Source: Caballeronia arvi
GTDB lineage: Bacteria; Pseudomonadota; Gammaproteobacteria; Burkholderiales; Burkholderiaceae
Direction: 5' to 3'
Assembly (NCBI RefSeq): GCF_001544695.2
Contig: NZ_FCOM02000022.1
Span: 47,406-111,405, forward strand
DNA length: 64,000 nt
Both the position numbers and the translations under genes were made by a program. Below, in pieces: positions 18,192 to 27,065 of this stretch. The first letter of the stretch is position 1, and every line of letters starts with the position of its first letter. The notes beneath the pieces are model-generated. The model was given only the letters and a program-made list of their open reading frames with translations, did not search any database and was not told the origin of the DNA.

Positions 18192-19649
18192 TCAGACGTC
18201 GTCGTCTTCGGGCGACGACGTATCGCCGAGCGCATCTCCCAACAGCCCCGCAGTCTGTTCTCCCGGCAACGCCTCGACATCGCGCAGGCGCTTGCCCATC
18301 TGCCGCGTGCGCGTCTGCGCCGCTTCGATCGAGCGCGCGACTGTTTCGAGCTGCGACTTCGTCTTCGCCAGCACTTCGCCGAACTTGCCGAACTCGGTCT
18401 TCACCGCGCCGAGCACCTGCCACACCTCGCTCGAACGCTTTTCGATGGCGAGCGTGCGAAACCCCATCTGCAGGCTGTTGAGAATTGCGGTCAAGGTAGT
18501 CGGCCCGGCGATGCTCACGCGATACTCGCGCTGCAACGCATCGCTCAGACCCGGACGGCGCAACACTTCCGCATAGAGCCCTTCAGTCGGCAGAAAAAGC
18601 AGCGCGAAGTCCGTCGTATGAGGCGGCGCGACGTACTTCTGCGCGATCGACTTCGCCTCCGCGCGTAGCCGCCCTTCGAGCGCGCGCGACGCGTCCTCGA
18701 CCGCGACCGGGTCCGCGCGCTCCTGCGCATCGATGAGACGCTCGTAATCTTCGCGCGGAAACTTCGCGTCGATGGGCAGCCACACGGGCGTGGCGACATC
18801 GCCCGGCGAACCCGGCGCATCGTGCCGGCCCGGCAGCTTGATCGCGAACTCGACGCGCTCGCCCCTGTTCGGAATCGTCGCGACGTTCTTCGCGTACTGG
18901 TCCGGCGTGAGCAACTGTTCCAGCAGCGATTCGAGCTGCACTTCACCCCAGATGCCACGCGTCTTGACGTTGGTGAGCACCTTCTTCAGATCGCCGACGC
19001 CGGCCGCGAGCGTCTGCATCTCGCCGAGCCCGCGATGCACCTGCTCCAGCCGGTCCGACACCAGCTTGAACGATTCGCCGAGACGCTGTTCGAGCGTTGC
19101 GTGCAGCTTTTCATCGACGGTTCTGCGCATCTCGTCGAGCTTCGTCGCGTTGTTCGATTCGATGTCTTTCAGACGCGCTTCGAGCGTCGCGCGCACCTCG
19201 CCAAGCCGCCGCTCGTTCGCTTCCGACAACTGCGCGAGATGCAGCGACACCGAATCGGCGAAGCGCTTCAACGCATTGCCCTGATCCTCGCGCGCCTGCT
19301 GGCTCTGCTGCGCGAGTTGCTGCGCGAGCGCGTCGAACTGCGCGTTCTGCACGCTCGACGTGTTTGCGAGTTGCGTCGACAGCGTTTGATGGAACTGCGT
19401 GAAGCCGCTTTGCGATTCCATGCGCGACACGCGCGCGCTCTCCGCGATATCGCCGCGCAAGCCGCGTTCGAGCCGCTCCTGCGCGCGCGCATGCGCCTCG
19501 CCCATGTCGTTCACGCGGTCGGTGAGCGCTTCGAATTCATCGAAAATCACGGCGTTCGAGTTGCGCCGCATCGACATGACGAGCGCGATGAGCGCGGCCA
19601 CCAGCGCGATCGCCAACACGACGATCGCGCCAACCAACAGTTGCGTCAT
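18192..19649 (-). CDS. rmuC: DNA recombination protein RmuC
   Basis: RmuC family proteins limit inversions and rearrangements between short inverted repeats and contain a nuclease-like domain. The 485-residue product has an N-terminal membrane helix (about residues 5-27), a long coiled coil rich in Gln/Glu/Arg (about 30-200), then the conserved domain with KTRGIWGEVQLESLLEQLL, LPIDAKFPREDYERL and FLPTEGLYAEVLRRPGL. Its start overlaps the end of the upstream dehydrogenase gene by four bases. Confidence 0.94.
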   Translation of the reverse strand: MTQLLVGAIVVLAIALVAALIALVMSMRRNSNAVIFDEFEALTDRVNDMGEAHARAQERLERGLRGDIAESARVSRMESQSGFTQFHQTLSTQLANTSSVQNAQFDALAQQLAQQSQQAREDQGNALKRFADSVSLHLAQLSEANERRLGEVRATLEARLKDIESNNATKLDEMRRTVDEKLHATLEQRLGESFKLVSDRLEQVHRGLGEMQTLAAGVGDLKKVLTNVKTRGIWGEVQLESLLEQLLTPDQYAKNVATIPNRGERVEFAIKLPGRHDAPGSPGDVATPVWLPIDAKFPREDYERLIDAQERADPVAVEDASRALEGRLRAEAKSIAQKYVAPPHTTDFALLFLPTEGLYAEVLRRPGLSDALQREYRVSIAGPTTLTAILNSLQMGFRTLAIEKRSSEVWQVLGAVKTEFGKFGEVLAKTKSQLETVARSIEAAQTRTRQMGKRLRDVEALPGEQTAGLLGDALGDTSSPEDDDV

Positions 19650-20626
19650 TTCTTCAGTACGTCCGGATTGATCGGGTTCGGCGGATTGCCGGCGCGCGGG
19701 CCTTCGCCCAGTGCCGCGATGAGATTGTCGGCAGCAAGATTGGCCATCGCGCGGCGCGTGCCTTCGGTCGCGCTCGCGATGTGCGGCGTCAGCACCACGT
19801 TGTCGAGCGAGAGGAAGTCGCGGTCGAAATCCGGCTCTCCTTCGAACACGTCGATGCCCGCTGCCGCGATGCGTTTCTCGCGCAATGCGACGATCAGCGC
19901 CGCGTCATCGACGATGCCGCCGCGCGCGATGTTGGTGAGCGTAGCCGTCGGCTTCATCAGCGCAAGCTCGGCCGCGCCGATCGTGTGATGGCTCTCCTTC
20001 GAGTAAGGCACGACGAGCACGACATGATCCGAGCGCTTGAGCAGGTCTTCCTTCGACGCATATTCGGCGTTCAGCTCCGCTTCGATCTCCGGCGCCACGC
20101 GTGAGCGATTGTGATAGATCACGCGCATGTTGAAACCGATCGCGCGCCGCGCAAGCGCCTGGCCGATGCGCCCCATGCCGATCACGCCGAGCGTCGCGCC
20201 GTACACGTCCGCGCCGAGGAACGAATCGAAGGACCACTTCTGCCACTTGCCCGCGCGCAGATGATGCTCGGACTCGGTGACACGGCGCGCCGCCGCCATC
20301 ATCAGCGCCCAGCCGAAATCGGCGGTGGTTTCGTTCAGCACGTTCGGCGTGTTGGTGCCGAGCACGCCGTGCGCGTCGAACGCCTGCATGTCGAAGTTGT
20401 TGTAGCCGACCGCCATGTTGGCGACCACCTTCAGGTTCGGCGCGCCCGCCAGTTCCTTCTCGCCGACCCATTCGCCCGCTGTGAAGGCGCCGTCCTTATC
20501 GGCGAGACGGCGCGCGAATTCGTCTTGCGGGAGCACGTCGCCGGGGTTCGCGTCGACATCGAAATACTGTTTCAGCCGCTCGATCACATCGGGGAACGTG
20601 GGACGCGCGACAAGTACCTTCTTCAT
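19646..20626 (-). CDS. 2-hydroxyacid dehydrogenase (glyoxylate/hydroxypyruvate reductase type)
   Basis: A D-isomer-specific 2-hydroxyacid dehydrogenase of 326 residues. The NAD(P)-binding motif is LGVIGMGRIGQALARRA, and the catalytic Arg, Glu and His lie in NIARGGIVDD, GIDVFEGEP and TPHIASAT. Overall it resembles GhrB/GyaR enzymes that reduce glyoxylate and hydroxypyruvate to glycolate and glycerate. It sits between an antiporter gene and rmuC with tight spacing. Confidence 0.92.
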   Translation of the reverse strand: MKKVLVARPTFPDVIERLKQYFDVDANPGDVLPQDEFARRLADKDGAFTAGEWVGEKELAGAPNLKVVANMAVGYNNFDMQAFDAHGVLGTNTPNVLNETTADFGWALMMAAARRVTESEHHLRAGKWQKWSFDSFLGADVYGATLGVIGMGRIGQALARRAIGFNMRVIYHNRSRVAPEIEAELNAEYASKEDLLKRSDHVVLVVPYSKESHHTIGAAELALMKPTATLTNIARGGIVDDAALIVALREKRIAAAGIDVFEGEPDFDRDFLSLDNVVLTPHIASATEGTRRAMANLAADNLIAALGEGPRAGNPPNPINPDVLKK

Positions 20627-20635
20627 CGATTGCTC

Positions 20636-22048
20636 CTAGAAAAATAGCCAGCCCATGACGGCGAATAGCGGCAGAAGGATCGCGCCCGACCATGCCATGT
20701 AGCCGAAGAAACTCGGCATGCGCACGCCGCGCGATTCGGCGATCGCCTTCACCATGAAATTCGGCGCATTGCCGATATACGTGTTTGCGCCCATGAAGAC
20801 CGCGCCCGCGGAAATGGCGGCGAGCGTGGTGGCGTCGGTGGTCATGAGTGTTTGAGGATCGCCGCCCGCGAGATTGAAGAAGACGAGATAGGTCGGCGCG
20901 TTGTCGAGAAACGAAGACAGGAGACCCGTCGCCCAGAAGTAGGCGATGTCGATCGGCTTGCCCTGAGCATCCGACACCGCATTCACGATGCCCGCGAACG
21001 CGCCCCCCTCGCCCGCGCGCAGGATCATGATGACCGGCGCGATGGTGATGAAGATCGCCGCGAAGAGCTTCGCGACTTCCTCAATCGGCGCCCAGGCGAA
21101 CGCGTTGCCCGCGCGCGCGCTTTTCGGCGTGAGCGCGAGCGATGCCAGCAGCACGGCGGCGAGCAGCACGTCGCGCACGAGATTCTGCAACTGCACCTGC
21201 GTGCCGAAGACATCGACCGCGATGCCCGGCTTCCAGATGCCGCTCATCAGCACGAGCGCGACGATCGCCAGGAGCAGCGCGAAGTTGATCTTGCCGTCGA
21301 TGCCGAGCGGCGGCGTGTCCGGCGTCGGGTCGAGAAACGCGCGCTTCGCGTCGTGCCTGCGCCAGTAGTAATGGTCGAGCGCGTAGAAGACCGCGAGCAG
21401 CACGGCGCAGACGAAGAGCATCGGCAGCGCGAGATGCAGCGTCGTCCAGAAGAAGCCGATGCCGTTCAGAAAGCCGAGGAAGAGCGGCGGATCGCCGAGG
21501 GGCGTCAGCGAGCCGCCCGCGTTTGCGACGAGGAAGATGAAGAACACGACCACATGTACCACATGCTTGCGGTTGTCGTTCGCGCGCAGGAGCGGACGAA
21601 TCAGCAACATGGCCGCGCCGGTCGTGCCCATGATGCTCGCGAGCGCGGCGCCGAGCGCGAGCAGCCCGGTATTCAGACGCGCCGAGCCGTGCAGATTACC
21701 GCGCACGCAAATGCCGCCCGCCACCGTATAGAGCGCCGCCAGCAGGATGATGAACGGCACGTACTCTTCGAGCAGCGCGTGAACCAGCACGCCGCCGGCC
21801 GTGCCGAAGCCGAACGCGAACGCGAACGGCGCGAGAAACGCGATGGCCCACGCGGCTGCGATCTTGCCGAAATGGTGATGCCAGAACTTCGGCGCGACGA
21901 GCGGAAACACGGCGATGGACAACAAGACGCCGACGAAAGGCAGGCCCCACGCCGCCGAGAGCGTTGCGCCATCGGGCGTTGCCGCCGAGGCGGCAGAAGC
22001 CGCAATGAACGCTGCCACGCCTGCAAAAAAACGCCGCATCGGACTCAC
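20636..22048 (-). CDS. NhaD/ArsB-type sodium:proton antiporter
   Basis: This 470-residue polytopic membrane protein begins with a cleavable signal-like segment and has about 11-12 hydrophobic helices. Features of the ion-transporter (NhaD/CitMHS) superfamily include AGGSLTPLGDPPLFLGFLNG, SSFLDNAPTYLVFFNLAGG and MGANTYIGNAPNFMVKAIA. The first 22 residues end in AASA, a possible signal peptidase site. Translation is coupled to the upstream LutC-like gene by an ATGA overlap. The transported ion is inferred from the family. Confidence 0.88.
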   Translation of the reverse strand: MSPMRRFFAGVAAFIAASAASAATPDGATLSAAWGLPFVGVLLSIAVFPLVAPKFWHHHFGKIAAAWAIAFLAPFAFAFGFGTAGGVLVHALLEEYVPFIILLAALYTVAGGICVRGNLHGSARLNTGLLALGAALASIMGTTGAAMLLIRPLLRANDNRKHVVHVVVFFIFLVANAGGSLTPLGDPPLFLGFLNGIGFFWTTLHLALPMLFVCAVLLAVFYALDHYYWRRHDAKRAFLDPTPDTPPLGIDGKINFALLLAIVALVLMSGIWKPGIAVDVFGTQVQLQNLVRDVLLAAVLLASLALTPKSARAGNAFAWAPIEEVAKLFAAIFITIAPVIMILRAGEGGAFAGIVNAVSDAQGKPIDIAYFWATGLLSSFLDNAPTYLVFFNLAGGDPQTLMTTDATTLAAISAGAVFMGANTYIGNAPNFMVKAIAESRGVRMPSFFGYMAWSGAILLPLFAVMGWLFF

Positions 22049-22716
22049 GCTCCGCGCACGATGATCACATGCACGCGATACGGCCCATGCGCGCCGAGCA
22101 CGATGGTCTGTTCGATATCGCCGGTGCGCGACGGTCCCGACACGAAGTTCACCGCGCGCGGCAGTTCGCCCCGCTCGGTGCGCATCAACGCGAACGCGTC
22201 TTCCTGCCCCGCGACGATGCGCGATGCCGGCACGATCGCGATATGCGTCTGCGGCAGCAGCGCGCCGGAAGCCGGCGTTTCGGTGCCGGAGAGCAGCACG
22301 AGCGAACCGGTTTCAGCCGTCGCGCAAAAGCAGCCGGTGATGCCGACGAGATCGGCGTCGGCAGGCTTGCGCAACGCTGCCTGAATGCCGGCTTGCGCCC
22401 AGGGAAGATCGGCGAGCGCGGGCCACGCGACCACATCGGCGGGAAGATTCAGCGACTGGAGATAGCGCGCGGCTTCGGCGGGAGCATCCGCGAGCGATTC
22501 GACTTCGGCAACGGTCGTGGAGAGTCGCTCGGCTTCGAGCCTGAACCGCGCGACGAGTTCGTCGAGCGTCTCGGGCAGCGTCGGACGCGGGCCCGCCGGG
22601 TGCCGTTCCACGTATTCGCTCGCGGCTGCGTACTCGGCGTCCGTCGGCGTGCCACGGCGGCCTTGCGCGCTGCGGATGCGCGCGAGAATGTTGCGGCGCG
22701 CGGCCGATGTGTCCAT
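22045..22716 (-). CDS. LutC/YkgG family protein (second copy)
   Basis: A 223-residue LUD-domain protein. The C-terminal half carries the family pattern ITGCFCATAETGSLVLLSGTE, VSGPSRTGDIEQTIVLGAHGP and a closing VIIVRGA. I start at the ATG at 22716, which has GAGGA upstream; a reading from 22824 would add 36 non-conserved residues. Unlike the lutC gene at 25.1 kb it has no lutA/lutB beside it and is coupled instead to an antiporter. Its role is therefore unclear. Confidence 0.85.
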   Translation of the reverse strand: MDTSAARRNILARIRSAQGRRGTPTDAEYAAASEYVERHPAGPRPTLPETLDELVARFRLEAERLSTTVAEVESLADAPAEAARYLQSLNLPADVVAWPALADLPWAQAGIQAALRKPADADLVGITGCFCATAETGSLVLLSGTETPASGALLPQTHIAIVPASRIVAGQEDAFALMRTERGELPRAVNFVSGPSRTGDIEQTIVLGAHGPYRVHVIIVRGA

Positions 22717-22861
22717 GGGTGCCGTCCTCGTGGTTACGTGCTCTGGATTCGTGCGCGCCGGATCGATCGACGCGTCCGAATTATAGCGAGCGATGTCCGC
22801 GTAAGAACCTCGGCCGAACGGCATAGGCCGATTGTACGAACGCTCGCGGACGCGCAGGAAA

Positions 22862-24052
22862 TCAGTCGTCGCCTACAGGCTGCTCGATGCCGAACACCTG
22901 GCGCAGATAGGCGAGATAGGCCTTGTCCTCGCACATGTTTTTGCCGGGCGAATCCGACAGCTTCGCGACCGGCTGACCGTTGCAGCGAACCATCTTGATG
23001 ACGATCTGCAGCGGCTGATAGCCGAGATCGTTGGTGAGATTCGTGCCGACGCCGAACGCGAGCTGGCAGCGTCCGCGAAAACGCTCATACAACTGGAGCA
23101 CTTTGGGGATATCCAGCGCGTCGGAGAAGACGAGCACCTTCGTGCGCGGGTCGCAGCGGTTGTCCTCGTAATGCCGGAGGAGGCGCTCGCCCCAGTCGAA
23201 GGGATCGCCGGAATCGTGACGCGCGCCGTCGAAGAGCTTGCAGAAATACATGTCGAAGTCGCGCAGGAACGCCTTCATGCCATAGACGTCCGACAGCGCG
23301 ATGCCGAGGTCGCCGCGATATTCCTTCGCCCACATCTCGAAGCCGAAGATCTGCGAGTCGCGCAGGCGCGGACCGAGCGCCTGACACGCCTGAAGATACT
23401 CATGGGCCATCGTGCCGAGCGGCCGCAAGCCGTGCTTCATCGCATAGAACACGTTGCTCGTGCCGGCGAACTGCGCGCCGAGCTTGTCCTTCAACGTAAG
23501 CACCACTTCCTCGTGCCACTGCCCCGAGAAGCGGCGGCGCGTGCCGTAATCGGCGATCTTGCAGTCGGAGTATTCGGGCGGCGTGGCGAGCAGCTTGATC
23601 TTGTCGCGCAGGCGCACGCGGCCGGTTTCGTACTCCGGCTTGCGCTGCGTGTTGCGGAAGTAGACCTCGTTGACGATCGCGAGCACCGGAATCTCGAAGA
23701 GAATCGTATGCAGCCACGGCCCTTCGATTCCGATCTCGATCTCGCCATTTTTCTTCGGCGACGGCGAGATGCGCACGGACTTCTCGTTCAGATGAAAGAG
23801 CGCGAGAAAATCGATGAAATCGCTCTTGATGAAGCGCATGCGCCGCAGATAGTCCAGCTCCTCTTCCGTGAAGCGCAGGTTGCAGAGCTGGCGCACTTCG
23901 TCGCGGATTTCGTCGATGTACGGGACGAGATCGACATTCGGCGTGCGGCAGCGGAAGCGATACTCGACGTGCGCCGCCGGGAAATGATGCAGCACGACCT
24001 GCATCATGGTGAACTTGTAGAGGTCGGTATCGAGCAGCGAATTGATGATCAT
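22862..24052 (-). CDS. pncB: nicotinate phosphoribosyltransferase
   Basis: PncB makes nicotinate mononucleotide from nicotinate and PRPP in the NAD salvage (Preiss-Handler) pathway. The 396-residue protein opens MIINSLLDTDLYKFTMMQVV, a family signature, and contains FSGTSN-like FAGTSNVFYAMK, PLGTMAHEY with the autophosphorylated His, RHDSGDPFDWGERLL and FGVGTNLTNDLG. It is 145 bp upstream of the LutC-like gene on the same strand. Confidence 0.96.
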   Translation of the reverse strand: MIINSLLDTDLYKFTMMQVVLHHFPAAHVEYRFRCRTPNVDLVPYIDEIRDEVRQLCNLRFTEEELDYLRRMRFIKSDFIDFLALFHLNEKSVRISPSPKKNGEIEIGIEGPWLHTILFEIPVLAIVNEVYFRNTQRKPEYETGRVRLRDKIKLLATPPEYSDCKIADYGTRRRFSGQWHEEVVLTLKDKLGAQFAGTSNVFYAMKHGLRPLGTMAHEYLQACQALGPRLRDSQIFGFEMWAKEYRGDLGIALSDVYGMKAFLRDFDMYFCKLFDGARHDSGDPFDWGERLLRHYEDNRCDPRTKVLVFSDALDIPKVLQLYERFRGRCQLAFGVGTNLTNDLGYQPLQIVIKMVRCNGQPVAKLSDSPGKNMCEDKAYLAYLRQVFGIEQPVGDD

Positions 24053-24317
24053 GGTTCTGACTGAGACTTCACCGAAGAGGCCGCGCGGGCCTTATGCCTT
24101 TAGGGTCATGTTACCCGAATGTCCGCAGAGGCATGACCATGCGCCATCCTTTTACGAAGCTGTGCATACATACATCACGAATCGATATAAAAGGCGGGCC
24201 GCGCCGCTCGCGCCCGCTTTTACCGTTACGCTACAATATGCGTTTTGGCAAGCGCATCTCCGGCCTATGTAGCCGCTCTGAGCGCCGCCCCCACGAATTC
24301 CGCATGCAGGAGCCTGA

Positions 24318-24641
24318 ATGACTCACGTTGTGACCGAAAGCTGCATCAAGTGCAAGTACACCGATTGTGTGGACGTGTGCCCGGTGGATTGCTTCCGCGA
24401 AGGTCCCAACTTTCTCGCGATCGATCCGGACGAGTGCATCGACTGCGCCGTGTGCGTGGCCGAGTGCCCGGTGAACGCCATCTACGCCGAAGAGGACGTA
24501 CCCTCGGACCAGCAGCATTTCACCGAACTGAACGCCGATCTGTCGCGCAACTGGCCGAGCATCACGAAAACGAAGGGATCGCTTCCCGAAGCGGACGAGT
24601 TCAAGGACGTGAAGGACAAGCTGAACCTGCTCGAGCGCTGA
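24318..24641 (+). CDS. fdxA: ferredoxin FdxA (7Fe type)
   Basis: This is a 107-residue bacterial [3Fe-4S][4Fe-4S] ferredoxin. The N-terminal half has ESCIKCKYTDCVDVCPVDCF, in which one cysteine spacing fits a 3Fe cluster, and the second cluster is bound by CIDCAVCVAECPVN. The C-terminal extension of about 45 residues, ending in LNLLER, is typical of FdxA in proteobacteria. A ribosome-binding site CAGGAG precedes the ATG. The redox partner is not shown by the context. Confidence 0.95.
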   Translation: MTHVVTESCIKCKYTDCVDVCPVDCFREGPNFLAIDPDECIDCAVCVAECPVNAIYAEEDVPSDQQHFTELNADLSRNWPSITKTKGSLPEADEFKDVKDKLNLLER

Positions 24642-24709
24642 AGCGCGCATACGTCAACGCATCTGGCTTCGTTCGATTGCAAAAATGGTTATCGAATGAA
24701 GATTGGGCG

Positions 24710-24738
24710 TTGACACGTTAGCAGCAGCCCCCTATACT
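24710..24738 (+). promoter_or_regulatory. strong sigma-70 promoter of tRNA-Asn
   Basis: TTGACA (perfect -35) and TATACT are 17 bp apart, and the tRNA begins 22 bp after the -10. This is the clearest vegetative promoter in the window. Confidence 0.85.
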
Positions 24739-24760
24739 TTCGCTTCTCTGCTGTAGATGT

Positions 24761-24836
24761 TCCCCGATAGCTCAGTCGGTAGAGCGCCGGACTGTTAATC
24801 CGTAGGTCCCTGGTTCGAGCCCAGGTCGGGGAGCCA
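24761..24836 (+). tRNA. tRNA-Asn (anticodon GTT), copy 1
   Basis: A 76-nt tRNA with encoded CCA. The acceptor stem TCCCCGA pairs with TCGGGGA; the D-arm is GCTCAGTCGGTAGAGC, the anticodon GTT is at 24794-24796, and the T-arm contains GGTTCGAGCC. The sequence is identical to the second copy 155 bp downstream. Confidence 0.98.
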
Positions 24837-24861
24837 AAACTCCAGCAAGTCGGTTTCAAAA

Positions 24862-24890
24862 AAAACCCAGTCGATCGGCTGGGTTTTTTA
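24862..24890 (+). terminator. intrinsic terminator between the two tRNA-Asn genes
   Basis: AAAACCCAG and CTGGGTTTT form a 9-bp stem with an 8-nt loop and a T-rich tail, 26 bp after the first tRNA. It should stop most transcripts before the second copy. Confidence 0.85.
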
Positions 24891-24915
24891 TCTCAGTTGC
24901 ATATGTTTCAGTTGT

Positions 24916-24991
24916 TCCCCGATAGCTCAGTCGGTAGAGCGCCGGACTGTTAATCCGTAGGTCCCTGGTTCGAGCCCAGGTCGGGGAGCCA
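24916..24991 (+). tRNA. tRNA-Asn (anticodon GTT), copy 2
   Basis: All 76 bases are identical to the first tRNA-Asn, with encoded CCA and anticodon GTT at 24949-24951. The flanking sequences differ apart from the AAAA directly after CCA, so the repeat is limited to the gene. No promoter as good as that of copy 1 is seen in the short gap after the terminator. Confidence 0.98.
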
Positions 24992-25004
24992 AAAGCTTCA
25001 CTTG

Positions 25005-25034
25005 AAAAGCCCAGTCGCGCGACTGGGCTTTTTC
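25005..25034 (+). terminator. terminator after the second tRNA-Asn
   Basis: AAAAGCCCAGTC and GACTGGGCTTTT form a 12-bp stem with a GCGC loop and continue into T residues. The A-rich left arm means it could also serve the convergent lut operon. Confidence 0.9.
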
Positions 25035-25074
25035 GTTTTCTGCAACGCTTTCCCGCACGCCAGAGCCAGCCGTT

Positions 25075-25665
25075 TCATCCAAGCCACACGACAGTCAGCG
25101 AGCGCACGCCCTGTGCGCCGCGAATCAGCACGCCTTCGATATCCGCCGTCGCCGATGGCCCCGTCACGAGCACCGCATAACGCGCCGATTTGAAATCGTC
25201 ACGTCGATACACCTGCTGCAAGCCATCGACGAGCGAGGCGGGATCGAGCAGCACGACGAGATGTTGCGCGAGATAGCCGATCGAATTCACGACGTATTCG
25301 TCTTCGCTGAACCACACCGAGCCGGTTTCCGCGACGCCGAAGCGCCCTCTCACGATGCCCACGTCGACATCTTCGAGCGATGCCGGCACGGTGTCGGGCG
25401 AAAGCGCGCGGTTGCCATCGACGCCGGCAACCGCCGATGCGATCACGTTCGCGTCCGGAAAACGCGCGGCGATCAGCGCATTCACATCGCTCAAATTGAC
25501 CGCTTCGATGCACGTGCCGCCCATCGCCGTGAGCGCCGCCGTGAAGCGCGCCTTCGGATCGCCATCGGCAGAGGGAACGACGGGAAACACGGGCACCTCG
25601 GGGCGCGGGCGCGACGCGGGCTGCGCCGCGCGGATCTTCGAGAGAAAAGCTTCGCGAGTCGTCAT
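25075..25665 (-). CDS. lutC: lactate utilization protein LutC
   Basis: LutC is the third subunit of the LutABC L-lactate dehydrogenase complex, an NAD-independent route from L-lactate to pyruvate. The 196-residue LUD-domain protein has GRFGVAETGSVWFSEDEYVV and VTGPSATADIEGVLIRGAQG. The ATG at 25665 overlaps the lutB stop (ATGA), which decides the start over an upstream alternative within lutB. It is the last gene of lutABC and ends shortly before the tRNA-Asn terminator. Confidence 0.93.
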   Translation of the reverse strand: MTTREAFLSKIRAAQPASRPRPEVPVFPVVPSADGDPKARFTAALTAMGGTCIEAVNLSDVNALIAARFPDANVIASAVAGVDGNRALSPDTVPASLEDVDVGIVRGRFGVAETGSVWFSEDEYVVNSIGYLAQHLVVLLDPASLVDGLQQVYRRDDFKSARYAVLVTGPSATADIEGVLIRGAQGVRSLTVVWLG

Positions 25666-27065
25666 TTGGCAGGCTTCCGGTTCTTGCGATACCACTCGTG
25701 AAAAGTCTCGACGGGCGCTTCGGGCAGATCGCGCTGACGTCCCCAGATGTTGAGCGGGTTATAGAGCACGAAGTTGGGCAAGCGCTTCAACGCGCCGCCG
25801 AGCGATGCGACCGTCGCGCGATAAAGCGTCGGACTCGCGAGCAGCCGCCCGGCCATCTTCAGGACTTCCTGCTTGACGAACGGCACCTCGTGCTTCTCGG
25901 CGATCACCGCGCGCCACTTGTAAATCTGCTCGTGGATATTCACCTTCACCGGGCACACGTTGGTGCAACTTCCGTTCATCGTCGATGCGAACGGCAGCGC
26001 GCTGTAGCGCTTCAGATCGTAAGTCGGGTTGATGATCGCGCCGATCGGCCCGGAATACGTGCCGCCATACGACAAGCCGCCGCTTCGCCGATACACCGGG
26101 CACGTGTTCATGCACGCGCCGCAGCGGATGCACTTGAGCGAGTACCAGAAGTCATCCATCGCGAGCCGTTCGGTGCGGCCGTTATCGACGAGGATGAAGT
26201 GCATCTCCGTGCCCGGCCGCGGCTTGCAAAAGTGCGACGTGTATTGCGTGATCGGCGAGCCGAGCGCGCTCCTCGACAGCATGCGCACGAAGACGCCGAG
26301 ATCGGCGATCGTCGGAATGAGCTTTTCGATGCCGATCGACGCGATATGCAGCGGCGGCACGTTCGCCGACAAATCCGCGTTGCCCTCGTTCGTGCAGACG
26401 ACGACCGTGCCCGTTTCCGCGACGGCGAAATTGCAGCCGGTCATGCCCGCCGTCTTCTCGCGCACGAAATACGGCCGCGTGTGCATGCGCTGGCTTTCGG
26501 CGAGATAGTGGATGTCGCTGTTCTTCGGATCAGTGCCGATGGTCTTGCCGAACAGATCGGCCACGTCCGCGCGCAGCTTGTGCACGGCCGGCACGACCAT
26601 GTGGCTCGGGTCTTGATGATCGAGCTGCTGGATGCGCTCGCCGAGATCGGTTTCCATCACGGTGATGCCGCGCGGCTCCAGGTAGTCGCGCATGTAGCAC
26701 TCGTCGGTGAGCATCGACTTGCTCTTCACGAGCGATGTCATGCCGCGCTCGCTCATCAGCTTGTAGACGAGTTCGTTATGCTCCTGTGCATTCGCCGCGA
26801 AATGCACGACGACGCCGTTACGCTCGGCCTGATCGACGAATTGCCCGATGTAGTCCGCGAGATTCGACAGCGTGTGCTCCTTGATGCCCGACGCGAGCTC
26901 GCGCATCGTTTCCCATTCGGGAATTCCGTGCGCCTGCGCATCGCGCTTGGAGCGCAAATCCCACAATCGCTTGTCGTGGAACGCGACGTGATCCGGCTTT
27001 TGCAGGAACGCGCTCGCCGCCTTGGCGTGATCGATACGAACGGTCTTACTCACGGTTTTGCTCAT
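25662..27065 (-). CDS. lutB: lactate utilization iron-sulfur protein LutB
   Basis: LutB is the central iron-sulfur subunit of the L-lactate oxidising complex. The 467-residue protein combines an N-terminal LUD domain (about residues 70-300, with FAVAETGTVVVCTNEGN) and a C-terminal pair of ferredoxin sites, CIRCGACMNTCPVYRR and CTNVCPVKV, followed by a DUF3390-like tail. The ATG at 27065 overlaps the lutA stop; an upstream reading frame would run far into lutA and is not real. It is the middle gene of a four-base-overlap operon. Confidence 0.95.
   Translation of the reverse strand: MSKTVSKTVRIDHAKAASAFLQKPDHVAFHDKRLWDLRSKRDAQAHGIPEWETMRELASGIKEHTLSNLADYIGQFVDQAERNGVVVHFAANAQEHNELVYKLMSERGMTSLVKSKSMLTDECYMRDYLEPRGITVMETDLGERIQQLDHQDPSHMVVPAVHKLRADVADLFGKTIGTDPKNSDIHYLAESQRMHTRPYFVREKTAGMTGCNFAVAETGTVVVCTNEGNADLSANVPPLHIASIGIEKLIPTIADLGVFVRMLSRSALGSPITQYTSHFCKPRPGTEMHFILVDNGRTERLAMDDFWYSLKCIRCGACMNTCPVYRRSGGLSYGGTYSGPIGAIINPTYDLKRYSALPFASTMNGSCTNVCPVKVNIHEQIYKWRAVIAEKHEVPFVKQEVLKMAGRLLASPTLYRATVASLGGALKRLPNFVLYNPLNIWGRQRDLPEAPVETFHEWYRKNRKPAK

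Noticed and set aside
22716..22862. A longer start for the LutC-like gene reaching towards pncB
   Set aside because: The extra residues are not conserved, and the internal ATG at 22716 has a good GAGGA site.
24761..24991. Duplicated 76-bp sequence as an integration site (att) or insertion element
   Set aside because: Both copies are intact tRNA-Asn genes, and no integrase or foreign genes lie between or beside them.
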